DNA of 64,000 nucleotides, from NCBI GenBank assembly GCA_963969395.1, contig OZ017805.1:3224001-3288000 (forward strand), given 5' to 3'. Both the position numbers and the translations under genes were made by a program. This DNA comes from Pseudoscleropodium purum (Eukaryota; Streptophyta; Bryopsida; Hypnales; Brachytheciaceae). Each line of letters starts with the position of its first letter. Positions within the stretch are counted from its first letter, which is position 1. Below, in pieces: positions 49,933 to 62,556 of the stretch. The notes beneath the pieces were generated by a model. The model was not told where the DNA came from and did not search any database. It was given only the letters and a program-made list of their open reading frames with translations.

Positions 49933-50599
49933 GTGGAGTAGTAGTAGTTCAATAGGCTATATAGACATTTAGAATTAGTTGAGGAATATAGAGTTGAAAA
50001 GGATATTATGTGTGCAATTAGACAATTGTGCACACTATATAATATATTTAAAATTTTGAACCAATAATGTATGGCAATATATATTAAATTGAATACATTT
50101 TGAATTGTTGATTATTTTTGTATTTGTATTGATTGAGAAATTTTTGGATACTGAATATATATATTTTGTTTGGTTTTTTGTATGCTTTAGCCCTTGTTTT
50201 TGAACTTTATATTTAAAGTAAAAAAATGTGAAGGAAGATGTAGGAATTTAATGTACAATAAGATTTGTTAAGAAATTCGAATGAAGAGAAGGAACAAAAA
50301 TGAAACACCAATGAAATCATGCTTGAAAAGAAAAAGAAATTAAGGTGAGATAATCAAAGAAAAAATTATAATCTATAAATCATATCTTTCAAAGGAAATT
50401 TTTTTTAACAATCAAAGTAGAATGCTTTCGAAAATATAATATGGATAATTGGACATAGAATAAAAAAAATTTTCACTCTATATTTTTCAACAAGCCCAAA
50501 ACAAAATTTTTATAATTTACACACATTATAGTTTATATAGCCATTCTTTTATTTTTGTTAATCGGAAGTTCACCGAAAGTTCAAAGTTTAGGGCGAATG

Positions 50600-50781
50600 G
50601 GGTACTTGGGATGGACAAGACAGTCACGATACTGGATGCGACGGAAGGAGTGATTGGGGCGGATGGGGAGGTTGGGGTGTTCCGATGGGGTGGACAAATA
50701 GTGGCAAATGGCGCAGATAACAGATTTACCAAATGTCAATGGACACTCCAAACCCCGCGTCCGAATTTCATGTCAACCCTG
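50600..50781 (+). mobile_element. Old GC-rich hAT-type MITE, copy G
   Basis: Ends with the intact terminus TGTCAACCCTG. The interior keeps diluted motifs (GGGGCGGATGGGG, CCGCGTCCGAATTTC). The left end is eroded, and many C-to-T or G-to-A changes relative to A and B are consistent with age. Confidence 0.6.
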
Positions 50782-51049
50782 CAACTAAGTAACACTTGTC
50801 CTATAGTCTCTTAGTTGTACTTTTAGACTACGACCAACAAACTCAAAATCTTGAATCTCTTGTCTTCAAGTAAGAAGCTATAATACATTATTTGCTTGTC
50901 CATAGGACAAAACGATAATTTGAAGGGTTGCACAATAGTCTGAGGCAATTAACTACATTGACTTCTATGTGCAAATCAAAAAAGAGAAACTCAAGAAAGC
51001 CTTCAATCATCAATTTGACACTCATGATTTGTGTTGTAAGACAATATTA

Positions 51050-52892
51050 CCTTCTAGTAAGGTAACCTGTATAGGATGCTCAATTGTTTGACACCATGTA
51101 CTTTAGATGGGTCCCTTGATCTAGCTTCTCGATTCAATGTTGTTTTCCACGCTTCATAGTCGACTGCATATTGTAGTTGTTCTTCAACCATTACAGGTGG
51201 AGGTTTAGGTCGATTCTCCATGCAACCATCAAATAAGTCTTTTGTGTGAGCTGACTTGTAGTTGTGTCCTATAGTAATGGCAACCACTACCTAATTCCAC
51301 CAAATGTCTACTTTCCTAGCTCTACAAAGTGTTGAACATCCAAATTCAATCCACACCAAGGAGAAGTGGCAAATCCCTGATGGGAAAATCCACCTACCAC
51401 CCTATAGTCAGTAAAATTGTAAATCGTCTATAAAAGCATAGCTTGCAATGTAAATGCTCTTGCACAGACCTCCTTTGCTATGCCATAAGTCGAAACACCT
51501 ACCTATAGCTACAATAACTCTTCTACAAGTGGCTCAAATTACATTACAAAATTTTCAAGGGTGATAGACTGCCTCCCCGAGATTAATAAGGACAACATGA
51601 TGAAAAACTTCTTGATGCTCAACTAAGGTACTAAATTGTAATTTAGTAGCACTACCAACCACGTAGACTAGTTGGACCGATTCTGCTTATAAGGGTTTAT
51701 CCCATCTACAGCGAGAGCGAAATGGACATTTCTGGGGTCATCGCCAAAAATTGGGTCAATGTTTTTGTGAAAATACCACCATGCCTTCGAGTCATAGGGA
51801 TATTAGAAGAGTTTGGGGGGTCCAAAAGCCTGTTTCAAGCTTGCTCTCCTATAGTTGTTCCTCGCAGTGAGGGGAACTGCTCGCTGTTAGAATTTTCTTT
51901 TTCATATTAAAAAAAAAAAATAGTCTCCAAATGCAAAAAAATTAAAATTAAAATTTTTTTTGGTCAATGATGTGGCAAGGTCTCGGCCACGTTAGACTGC
52001 TACGCCGAACCTGTTTCCTGTGTTCGTAGGCTGTGATAACTCGTAGGCATCCAGAGGCCCCCAAAATCTTCTAATGTGCCAAACCAAACCATCTCCACCT
52101 TCTCGATTGCTTCTATTCTTCGAATGCCATAGCATTAGTTTTGAAATTCTTGGGCTCCTAAATATTCTTTATAGTCTTGGTATGATGGGGAAGTGCCTCA
52201 AAAACTTCATAGGTAACATCTTCCTTTCCTCATCTCTATATCAAGGCCTATCACATTGAGGGCCTCCCATTGCATTTGCATATAAGCCTCTAAAAAGGAC
52301 TCAACTTTTTTCATTCACATATATGCTGGTATAGGCAAATCCCAATGTCTATGTCAATGAATGCGCTACGTGGTAGTTCTTTGGCAAACAATTCTTCTCA
52401 GGCAACATATGACCATGTACAATATTGAACAACTTGTCCGCAAAGGTATTATTCACTCTATGCATGGTGCACAAGTTTATAAGCAATTTAACAACTGCTA
52501 GCCTTGTATATTTGGCACCATTGTAAAGGTCTTGAATCCCCTTTTGCAAGTGACAACAATCAAACTATCGGTCCTCCCATGCTACTTTTTCGATTTTCCT
52601 GATAAGCACTTTCGTCATTTTGTGGCAGGCCATGCATTGACTAGACGTTGCACTCATCGTGCACTGAATCAAAAGTCTTAAAGGCGTTTGTCACTTCTTT
52701 AAGAACTCTGTCCTCAACGTCATTTGTCCCATCTTCATGAGTAAATGCATTCTCAAGGATCCCTCGCGTATCCACTTGGGCATCTACACCTAGGCTATGA
52801 TTCTCATTGGGGCCCCAAAATTTGTCTTTCCACTCATCGTCGCATAAGTCTCGAGTGCTAGGTTTTTCATGTAGGTGCCACCTATTTTTCAT
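51050..52892 (-). pseudogene. CACTA (En/Spm) TNP2-type transposase relic
   Basis: Minus-strand segments follow the TNP2 order. 52549-52349 gives YNGAKYTRLAVVKLLINLC and LPKNYHVAHSL. About 51760-51560 gives HFALAVDGINPY (the Asp of DGxNPF), STWLVVLLNYNLVP and KKFFIMLSLLISGRQSI. Next come FEPLVEELL and LLWTIYNFTDY. 51250-51054 gives HTKDLFDGCMENRPKPPPV. These are typical of transposase_21 (TNP2) proteins that cut CACTA-ended elements. Many stops, for example TAG for the Trp after NLVP. The acidic 52892-52641 piece may be the N-terminal part. No CACTA termini were recognised. Confidence 0.8.
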
Positions 52893-52899
52893 GAGGTGT

Positions 52900-54310
52900 T
52901 TCTACACATTATTTATTAGAAGTCTCCATTGACCTTGGCACTCTATGCACGGGCAATGGATTTTGGAAGCATTCACTTGATGAGCTCATTGGAGTTTTTG
53001 TATCTATAATCATCTTGGAGATGTTGCCTTTGCGAATCTGAAAGGAGAAAGTGTGTTGGTAGCATTTTGATCGTGCAGTTGTTGACTACAATCACTATAT
53101 GAAGATGTCATTATTGAATGTCAATTCCTAACATTTATTGGGTACTAACATCGATAACAACATTATGGGATGTCAATTATTTCTTAGAGAGATCAAAGTG
53201 AGATGGCTTCTCTTGCAATGAGAAGGGATTGAGAAATGACTACGCTAAACTCACTGTCAACTTGTCGCGACTAAGAAATGACTTTATTCACTTAACGTCC
53301 TCTAAGTGCCTATTGGATACAACTACAAAATGACTTTGAGAAGTTAGTACCCAGTCATTTTCCAACATTTGTGATTCTTGAACTAAGTAATGACTTTGCA
53401 AAGTTCACACACAGTCTTTACCTTATCCGTTTGATTGCACAATGATGTAGTTGATGTAATCGCAAAGGAACATCCATGACTAAATAAATTTTTCTTGACA
53501 TGCACACAACATCCGCTTCAATTCACATGGCTTCAAAATGGACCAAAAACTTAAAGGACAATATCACATTTGAACCACATTACGGCATGTAAAGGAAAAT
53601 AGAAGAGCATTTGGAAGTTCAATGAAAAAATATATATTCCCTACAAAAGAGAAGGGGAGTCCGGCATAGAATTCAACAACACACTAATTCAAATAAAGAC
53701 TATTAGATCATCTTATAGACCATGGTTAATTATAGAACTTCTTCCTTGCTGGAAGTTTGGCATGGTGCTCAAGATCTATGAGCGGTTGAGGGTTGAAAAC
53801 ACTTGTGGAGTTCGGGGTTCAATTGTAGAGAACTTCTTAAATGAAAGGCCACCACTCCATGCCTTTAATGGACATCCTACCAAAATCTCACCAACTTAGA
53901 GGACATACATTGCTATGATGATTGACGTCCATAGAAGAATGACTAAATGGAGTGGGCATTTATTACAATATTAGGAGTGGATTCTATGCCGTCGTTGTTT
54001 CTAAAATTGTAGAGAATAGTAGCCTTTTCTTCCTTCACTCTGATAGAACTCCCTCAACGGTGCACAAAAGAACATCATATTTATAATTTTGGGAGTTTTT
54101 CAGGGAAATGGGAGTTTTGGAAATTACTCTAAAGCATAGATTTGAAAGAATTTTCTATCAATACTTAACTAAAAGCATTGTAATAACAAAGAAGCTACAT
54201 AATTAAATGCAAAATACAAGAATTATAAGCAATGAGTCCAAAAATTGTCATAGAAAATTTCTAATATACATCAAATATACATGTATTAGATGTATAAACT
54301 AAATCCTATT
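52900..54310. other. Spacer, probably decayed transposon DNA
   Basis: No supported coding sequence or element end. Confidence 0.45.
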
Positions 54311-54319
54311 GGTAATATA

Positions 54320-55320
54320 GTACATAATGCTCAAAGATTGTGTTGAAGGCATTACCACCACTATGAGTGAATTGTGTAGAAGGAAGTAGCTACAACATCC
54401 AAAGAATGAAGCCTTGGTGATAGTAAGGTCTTGAAATCGCATGAGTCAACAAAGGAGACTACAATATAAAAAGAACTAGAGTGCAAACTTTGTATAACCC
54501 AACTCTACCTCCTCTTTTTGGTGTACTCTCATATTCCACAATGTACAAAGAACAATGTATGAGTGTACATTTCAAGGAAGAGGTCTAAGTTTGATTATAT
54601 AATTTTTGCTTTGTTTTTTTTCGTGTTGTATCTCTACTATTGACTCAGGTGGTTCCAAGAGCTTGTGGGCACCTTGGTAGTAATAAAATCTTTGAACCTC
54701 CGAGGCCAACAATGGAGACAAAATTTGGAGAAAATAAGTACAAATTTGTAGATTCCACTTACACCTCATCCTTGAGAAGTACTCTCACACACCACAACAA
54801 GTAAAGAACAATGTATAAATGCACTTCTCAAGGAGGAGGTGAAAGTTGAATCTACAAGTTTGTACTTATTATCTCCAAATTTTGTCTCCATTGTTGGCCT
54901 CGGTGGTTCAAAGACCTTATTATTACATTCACTCAATGGATACTATAGTTTCCTCATTCCTACGTCCTATTTACAATGGTGGAAATGCCTATGACACTTT
55001 TTTTGTACAAGCTGCATTTTGCTAACATATTTGTCATCATTGACAATATACATAAGGATTTTAGGCTTCACAATAGCCTACTAGGGGGGTATCCAAAGTT
55101 TTATATAATAAATTCAAAACATTTGTGTGTACTTTGAATTGTATTCTATACTTCACTTTTAAGCAGACTGAAAAGAAAACTACTTGATGATTCTAAATCT
55201 CTCAATACGAGTGAGACCTACTCTTCAACTTCTCTGATGCTCTCAATAACTCTAGTCCTTAGCTATATCCGCTACTATTGCTAGACATTTGGTGCATACT
55301 TTCACGCCTTTGCTTCTTTA
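54320..55320. repeat. Dispersed repeat R1, copy 2, with two hairpins
   Basis: Homologous to 28420-29230. It contains two hairpins in a row: 54411-54675 (imperfect) and 54679-54927 (near-perfect, listed separately). The following text (CCTATGACACTTTTTTTGTA) also matches copy 1. No coding capacity. Confidence 0.7.
54679..54927. repeat. Near-perfect inverted repeat in R1
   Basis: Arms of about 115 bases: GAGGCCAACAATGGAGACAA on the left is matched by TTGTCTCCATTGTTGGCCTC on the right, with AAGTACAAATTTGTAGATTC/GAATCTACAAGTTTGTACTT further in. The loop is near 54795-54812. Confidence 0.88.
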
Positions 55321-55329
55321 AGGACTTTC

Positions 55330-56930
55330 TCTCCTAAGCATCCCATGGACATTGATTGCATTGAAGTTGCTTGCCCCCGTCATGTGTCTTTTATTGGCAA
55401 TTTGTCAAGCCCAATGAACTACATTGAGGTTTAGGACACAAAAAGACCTTAGATGTTTCACATTGCTCTTTAGAATTGCAATTTATAGGAGGTTTTGGAT
55501 CCAAATCATTTGCATTAATGGCAATAGACTTAGCTACAATGCAATCGCCCTACAAATTTAAAAAAAAAAAGTCAAAGATTTGTACTTCAAATTATTTAAG
55601 TATTGAAGACAAAGAGAGGTTTGATTTAGGAGTCCCATACCTGTTGGATTGGCAAATTACTCATTTCTTCAATGTACAATTTTCTCTAGGTCTCAGCATT
55701 TGTAGAACAAGGATCTTGAAGATACAAACAATACTTCAATGGAGAAAGAGAGCTCACAATATGAGGGCGCTTTCTCCCATTTGGTAGACTATCGACAACA
55801 TCATCATCAATGGATGCCTTAGAGAAATCCATTGTTGAGTGTGCAATGGTTGTAGAGAACATCATATATCCCAATCTACTTTGCAATATTGCAAGCTGTC
55901 TATAATCAGAGAAAGAATCAACAGAAAGAGCACACTTGTTGCTGATAAAAGACACATGACGGGTGTTGACATTTTTGAACATTCTCTCTAAACTTTATCC
56001 ATAAATTTTAATTGGAAGATGAAAACTTTAAATGGAATTTTCGAAATGAAAGCTTATTTGAATTACCAACTTTTATTAATTCAAAATGTTTTCAAGAAAG
56101 TTCTTCTACTATACCAAAACAACCTCCAAAGTTTTATGAATTTATAAAAATATAATTTCTAATACCTACGGACCTACCTACATTTTGCTTATAATTTTTC
56201 ATTAAAGGATTAACATCTTCTAGGGATTTATTTTTATAATTTGAAGTTCAAAGTTCTTTAAAATTTAATTATAAAATTTAGAAATGTTAATTCCAATCAT
56301 AAATAATTTATAATGTTGTAATAAATGATGTAAATCCAATTTTTTTATTTCTTCTTCAACAATATTTGAAATTTAGTAATATAAAAAAAATTTCACTTTA
56401 TTTTAGAATACAAATTCTACAACTATCAATAAATTCAAAATCTTTATAATTTCCATTTCATTAATCAAAATAGAATACTTCAAAGCTTTTCATATAAAAA
56501 TAAATTTAGGAAATAAAAATGAAATGTTTATTTTCATAAGAAGTGATATTTTAAGAATTTTTTTGAGATTTTCAATTTCCCCAAAGATAAACGAAAATTA
56601 CATATGATGGAGTAACTTTTCAATGACATGATCAAAAGTCATAAATTTTTTTGTACCTTAAAGCTATTCTTTCAGCACATATGGTGTGAAAACTTTAAAG
56701 CAAAAAAATTAAAATTTTGTTACAAATGGTTAGGTTTTGTCTTTCAAACTATCTACCCAAAATGCATTCGTCAATTGTAGAACTTTCAAACTTCCTTTAC
56801 ATGTTGAAAAGTTATGTTGGAAATATGTACTCAAATTTTTTTTTAAAAATTTCATATTCATACTTCAAGGAAATGACATATAGGTAAAAAAGAATTTAAT
56901 AGCTTAAGTATTCACAAATCGGTGTTTTTA
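55330..56930. other. Spacer with a short ORF relic
   Basis: On the minus strand at about 55832-55730, MDFSKASIDDDVVDSLPNGR resembles the relic at 33878-33770 (shared VVD..P.GR). The rest is AT-rich and unassigned. Confidence 0.35.
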
Positions 56931-56935
56931 AAAGC

Positions 56936-57283
56936 CAGTAGACTTCACGGATTGTTTTGACATAGTAGATTACCTTTTTCTTAAGACTTTCAACTTAGGA
57001 AAGTTGTTAAATGAAGGTACCTTTCACCTCCAAAAATCTATTTGTAATTTGGGGTCTTAAATAAAAAGTTATGAACAAAATTTAGAGAAGGTGTTTAAAA
57101 GTGTTAAAAAAAATGGCCATTTCAACCCCTCTCTGAATTTTGTTCATAACTTTTTATTTAAGACTTCACATTGTAAACCGATATTTAAAGGTGAAAGTTT
57201 CTTTCATTCACCAACTTTTCTTAGTTGAAAGTTTCAAAAAATAAGTAAATTTACTATGTGAAAACGACCCCTGAAATCTTCTG
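56936..57283. repeat. Foldback element with arms of about 155 bases
   Basis: The left arm, from CAGTAGACTTCACGGATTG to CTTAAATAAAAAGTTATGAA, pairs with the right arm from TTCATAACTTTTTATTTAAG to GACCCCTGAAATCTTCTG. The loop is about 25 bases at 57101-57130. The innermost pairing (AAGTTATGAACAAAATT) is perfect and the outer arms are diverged. Confidence 0.85.
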
Positions 57284-57359
57284 ACTTCACATGACACCTG
57301 CAAAAACAACGAGAAACTAAATTTATAAAAAACATTTACTCTCATGCACATGCAAATGC

Positions 57360-57515
57360 ATTTGTGGTGCATTGGTTTAGACCTTGGAGTTTCACCTCGA
57401 AGGTCTTGGGTTCAAACCTTAGGGGTGACGTCGCCTACGTGGTACGACTGCCAAGGTGGCTACTTGCATGGCGTAGTGCCATGTGGCAAGCCCTCATTGG
57501 TCCAAAGTTTTGATT
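57360..57515 (+). mobile_element. tRNA-derived SINE-like element
   Basis: TGGTGCATTGG at 57365 fits a pol III A box and GGTTCAAACC at 57409-57418 fits a B box, with a tRNA-like head between them. A GC-richer body follows (GGTGACGTCGCCTACGTGG...GCATGGCGTAGTGCC), then T-rich sequence. No perfect tRNA fold, so not a functional tRNA gene. Confidence 0.5.
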
Positions 57516-57519
57516 TCTG

Positions 57520-58079
57520 AGAATAAAATTTTTGAATTTAGATTGGTGGAATTGAACAATTTTTTGGTGCGAAATCAATATTTTCTTGTTGCTGAGTTAA
57601 CATTTTTTTGCTTTGTTCAATAAAAAAGTGTTCAATTTCATATCCAAATCAACACTTTTTTGCTATGTAACGTCCAAATCAATATGTCCTAATCAACACA
57701 AACATTAACAAAAAAAATCAATATTTTTTTGTCACTATAGACATTGAATTTTCTACTAATGTAAACCATTGTCAAAACAACACTTATTAAGTTCTTATAA
57801 AACAAAATAGCCGACAAATAGAAAGCTATAAATAAATACATTTCAAACATCACAATGAAGATACTGAAATCATGCACACCAACCATGGTAATTACAAACT
57901 ATAGGGAAGTCACAACCTATTATCTAGTACTAGTCCTGTTCACCATAACTTCTACACCTAATAGTACAATATATAGAGATCCTATATAATGATCTCTCTA
58001 TATTGTGGTCTCCTAGAATCCTCCAAATTTGATGCATTGAATGGATCCCTCACGTTTTACTTAAGGAAAATCATATTTG
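57520..58079. other. AT-rich spacer
   Basis: Repeated ATCAACACTTTTTTGCT-type text between 57590 and 57730. No gene seen. Confidence 0.5.
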
Positions 58080-61000
58080 AGGACTTCACGGCATTGACCA
58101 ACTCCTTGTACTCAATTTCATCTTCTTCATAAAATAGGTGCAAATGTCCAAAGGAATTGCCTCTCTAGAAGGGATACAACTTCTAAGGCCTCGCCAAATG
58201 CAAGTGTTGAATGTAAGGTAGAAGATCATCAATGAAAATCCTATCCAACAAACCATCACACTGAACACCCTCACATGACTACGAGTCTAAAAGAATCACA
58301 TTCCAAGGGTGGTTTGTTATGTGTTGCACAAGAGTGTCGTCAATTGATTACATGATCAAGTAGAATCTTGAATTGCATCCCCATAAAGCATTTGCCCGGA
58401 TGTAGTTTCAATCCGGTTTCCTTGCCTTTGAAGAAAGTCTTTTCAAGGAATTCAAGGTGTTTGTCCTTCATACTGAACACTACAAAAGCATCAATAAACA
58501 CCTCCAAGAAGTGGTTGAAAAAGTCTCAAAAGATATCCATCATCAACCTTTGAAATGTTCCAAGTGCATTGTACTATCTGAATGGCATCCGATTGAATAC
58601 AAATGTCCTCCACTCTGTAGTAAACATTGTCTTCAATTGGTTTGCCAAGCGAATAAACACTTGATTGTATCCGGAAAATCCATCAAGAAAGTTGTAGCAT
58701 TCTTGATCGAATATGGTCTAGTATTGTATCCATGAAAGGTAATAGAAAATAATCCTTCTTCATTGCAACATTTAGTTTCCAAAAGTCTTGACAGACCTCA
58801 ATCTTCACCTTCCCATCTACTCCGATCTTCTGTAGAACAACCACAATAGGTGAAATCCATTCCAAGTTGTTAATTGGATAGATAAATCAAGCTTCCAACT
58901 GTCTATCAATTTCCTCCTTCACCATCAAAGAATACTTGGAGTTTAAACGATACTAATGTTGTTTAACCGGAACAACTCTGTCCATTAAATCAGTGCAATG
59001 CTCTCCTAGATTTGGTGAAATTCTGCCAATATCTAGAGATGTCCAAGCAAATACATCTACATATTTTCTTAACAACTTAATATAGTTGTTTTTTGCACTC
59101 CTATTTTGAGATTTTTCCATGAAAAAGGATTTTCTTGGTTCAACTTCTACCTTTTCATAATCCAAGGGATTAATTATACTCTTAATCTAATCCACTTCCT
59201 ACTCCTTCGTTTGAACTCAGATCTCATTCCATAGAAGGCTATTCTTTCTAAAAGTCAACCCTACTGAAGATAAGTTTCCTTCAAGAATTTATCATTTTGT
59301 CCACTCAGTTGTTAGTGTGACATTTGCTTCTCCAAGGGATTGATCCTAATGTTGACTTGTTGCGGATCCTAGAAATGGATTAGGAACTTCTCTCTCCTCT
59401 AGACATTCCAATTCTACAATCAAATCCTAGAAATTCTGTCATTTTGTTAAACTCTTCAACAATATAGACAAATCTAGAAGATGACCCTTCCAATTCTGAC
59501 CAATCCAAGGTGTATCCATCAGATTCACTTGTTTCTCCCATGTGTTCCTCCAACTTCCAAGGAAACTAGATACTTAGTTTCCTAATGACGAATTCCTTGT
59601 ATCCCCAATCTACAATCACTCTTGTAGAATATAGCCAAGGTCTTCCAAGTAATATAGGGAAGGTCTTCCTTTCTTTACTCAAATGATGACAAAATTCAAC
59701 AAATAGGTTACTTTTCCAATCAAGGTTGGTACCTAAGAAAGCCTTCCAACCGGAATGACACAAGACTAGTCTGCCATTCGCAATACTTGATTGATGGCTT
59801 CAAAAAGAGTGAATTCCAAGTCGAAGGCCATATCTTCCAACATTAGATTCACTCTAGATCCTCCATCCACTAAAACTTTGGGAATAGTGCAGCCTTTCAC
59901 TTCTACTACCAATTCTAGGGGTCCGTAGTCTTCGACTTTTGCAAAGTTGACTGCCATTGCTAGAAGCTTGAATCTTTTCGTTTCTTCCTCTTGGTCAGTT
60001 GGTCTAGGTGTCTTGGTTCAGCTTTTGATAGTTGGTAATATCATGTAGAAGTTGCCCAATAGTAACATTGGTTTTTTGATCCTTGATATCTTGTATAATG
60101 TCATATTCATTTTCCTTTCTATTTGGCTTAATGAAAACTAGGGTGTCATTAAATCTGACTTTCCATGGTGAAGTTGGTAGACCGGAACCTAAAATTTCCT
60201 TGTCCATCTGATTGGACTCGAAAATTCTAAGTTCGTGTCTAACCTCCTCACTGATATCCTCTAGAATCCTCTTAGGGTATACCCCATTTTCAAAGGTTGC
60301 TATGGGTTTAGTTCTAGTGGATTCATCAAAGTGATTAGAATCACTTGAATCTAGTTCCTATCTTCTATCTTTTCTAATACTTGTATTGATTCTACCTCCA
60401 CTTCTATCTACTTTTTTATTATTGGCAAAATTATGGGTTTCTATTCTAAAAATCAAGTGTCCTACTCTATCCAATAGCCCCACCTCTATGGGTCATTTTT
60501 CCGGATTCTCTATTCCGCTTCTAGATCTGTAGTTGAATCCAATCTGATTTCTAGAAGGGACTTCTATCTGCTTGTAGATTACCTAATTCTATTGTGACTT
60601 CTGACATTGAGATGCAACATGCCTATACTCTTGGCAATTTTGACACGGTAAAATCATGGGTCCTCTTTGCCTTGGTCATTTAAAAAGACACATATTGGCA
60701 TAGTGTTTTGAACTACCACAATTAAAGCAAAACCCATAAGGTTTAGGTTGAGAAATTATATCCGGATTTATTCCAACTTAGATAGATCTTTGAATAACAT
60801 TGACCCTCATAAACAACTAGGGTGCTTTCCCTCTTCTATAAGTGGGCTAGATCTAGAAGACAGGATTTATATCATCCCCCTCCTCTTCTTTCGGGATGGT
60901 GATATAAACTTCTCCTTTTGGATTCACGTAATGTATCCATTATACAAAGGATCTATTACTCACTAGGGAAATGTCATGCCTCCTGATATCTTGGACACCA

Positions 61001-61691
61001 AGTGTTTGCTCTACTTGTGGGGATAGTCCTTCTAGGATTCCAGTTTTTTGCTAAGTTAAATTTGATGGCTTCAAGAGATTCTTGGATATTTTTCATCATC
61101 TTCTTTGATTCGTCCTCCTCGACCTTTATTTTGACAATATCTTTGCCTTTTTTTGCCTTGGAGCTCTTGTGATGATGATATCTTGATTTGATTCTTGATT
61201 TGGATGCAGTTCCAAGGTCAATCTCTAAGACATCTGATTGTGATGTCATAGTGGTAGATCCACTGCTCGAACTTGAGCTATCTGAATACCTCCTTTCTCT
61301 TCTCCCCATTTAAGAATGCTTCTTGTTCTTCTTCTCACTCCTCTTCAAAGCATTTTGAAGTAACCGAATTGAGTCTTTACAATTTGGGGCGGCTTCCATA
61401 GCTTCCCTTAGAGTGGTTGGGCGAGCTTACCAGATCTAGAATCCCATCTCTTCCGGAAATCCTACAACATACCACTCAACCTACACACTAGGAGTAATTT
61501 TTGTGGTCAATTTTTGAATGAGGGCCTTTATTATCTACCCATATCTATGAACTAACTCAGATGGTTTCATGGTCATCCTACTCAATTAGCCTAAGGCCCA
61601 AGCTTCACCTCCTGCTTCTTTAAGTGTCTTCACAAAGAGGTTGGTGAGATGGTCTCAATTATGCTAGGTAGCATCCAGAACATCTTAGTAT
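58080..61691 (-). pseudogene. Ty3/gypsy retrotransposon relic (gag-PR-RT)
   Basis: Order on the minus strand: Gag (61680-60970; ARPTTLREAMEAAPNCK, serine-rich RRERRYSDSSSS); two CX2CX4HX4C zinc knuckles (CQNCQEYRHVASQC near 60650-60605, CFNCGSSKHYANMC near 60730-60686); aspartic protease (VLVDGGSRVNLM, then LLGRPWLYSTRVIVDWG); linker (LRKYVDVFAWTSLDIGRISP); and RT (EWISPIVVVLQKIG, CQDFWKLN, FQRLMMDIF, FLEVFIDAFVVFS, LKLHPGKCFMG). The RT active site FIDD has become FIDA, and protease DSG is DGG. RNase H and integrase are not recognised. Many stops. The 5' side is cut at 61691 by insertion of Copia-2. Confidence 0.88.
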
Positions 61692-61948
61692 TGTTAGAGA
61701 TTCTGTACATACTAGCGTAGACCATGTACAGTTAGTCTTAGGAGTAGCTTTAGACACTTAGTTAGTGTTAAAGTCCATGGGTATTGCTTGTAGTCAAAGG
61801 TAGCCCAATGTAGTTAGTTATCCCACATGGTTTGTGGATAACTAGGAAAGGCTTCTAGCTTAAGTTGAGCCCACTCATGTGGCTTCGTGTATCGTTCTAC
61901 CATCTAGGTAAAGCCTTTCTCTCATACATGACTTTGTAATCTCAATAG
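61692..61948 (+). repeat. Copia-2 5' LTR
   Basis: Begins TGTTAGAGATTCTGTACATA and ends near CTCAATA. Aligns with 3228-3480. The primer-binding site after it is not the common plant initiator-Met form; the sequence is GGTTATGGGCCCACGC. Confidence 0.87.
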
Positions 61949-62556
61949 GTTATGGGCCCACGCACTTGGAGTTGCGGTTAAGGGAGAATTTCATATCATT
62001 TGGAGGAGATCTTGGAGCTTGGAGGAGCAATCATCGTTTTGTGTCTTATTCACCTACAAACCATATGGTGTGAGTTATTTGGGGCTTTTGTTGGCCTTAT
62101 TTTGGGCTGGTTTGTGAGGTTTGAAGTGCATTTTGGGTGAGAGATTGCTTATGATAGTAATCACACCTTGTGAGGGCTGGTTGCATGCTCCTAGTTTGAG
62201 TTTGTGCTTAGAAGAGTACATTGAGAGCCCATTGAGGGCTGAGTTGTGTCCTTGTGAGCCTTGTGGAGCCATTGAGAGGCAATTAGGCTACTTTGGAGTT
62301 TGGGTGATCCAACTAGGGGTGTTGGAGGCCATTGTTGCCCTTGAGGTGCTGATTGGGAGTAGTAGCCTCCATTTAGGGCTGATTGGAAGTTTGGAGCTTC
62401 ATTAGGGTCTGAATTGGTGTGGAGAGGTGGTGATGCACTTGTGAGGAGTGTTGGATCGTTCTTGGGGTAGGAAGGATCTTTGGAGGTCCTTGTGAGGGCT
62501 GATTGGTGCCATTTCAGCCCCATTGGCTACCAAGGGATTGTTTGGAGGCTAAATTG
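61949..62556 (+). other. Copia-2 leader
   Basis: From 62221 it matches the Copia-1 leader (TTGAGAGCCCATTGAGGGCT and further units). No gene. Confidence 0.8.

Noticed and set aside
51905..52050. Possible second SINE copy in reverse orientation
   Set aside because: Only short words (GGCGTAG, CATTGACC-like) match the element at 57360; not enough to claim homology.
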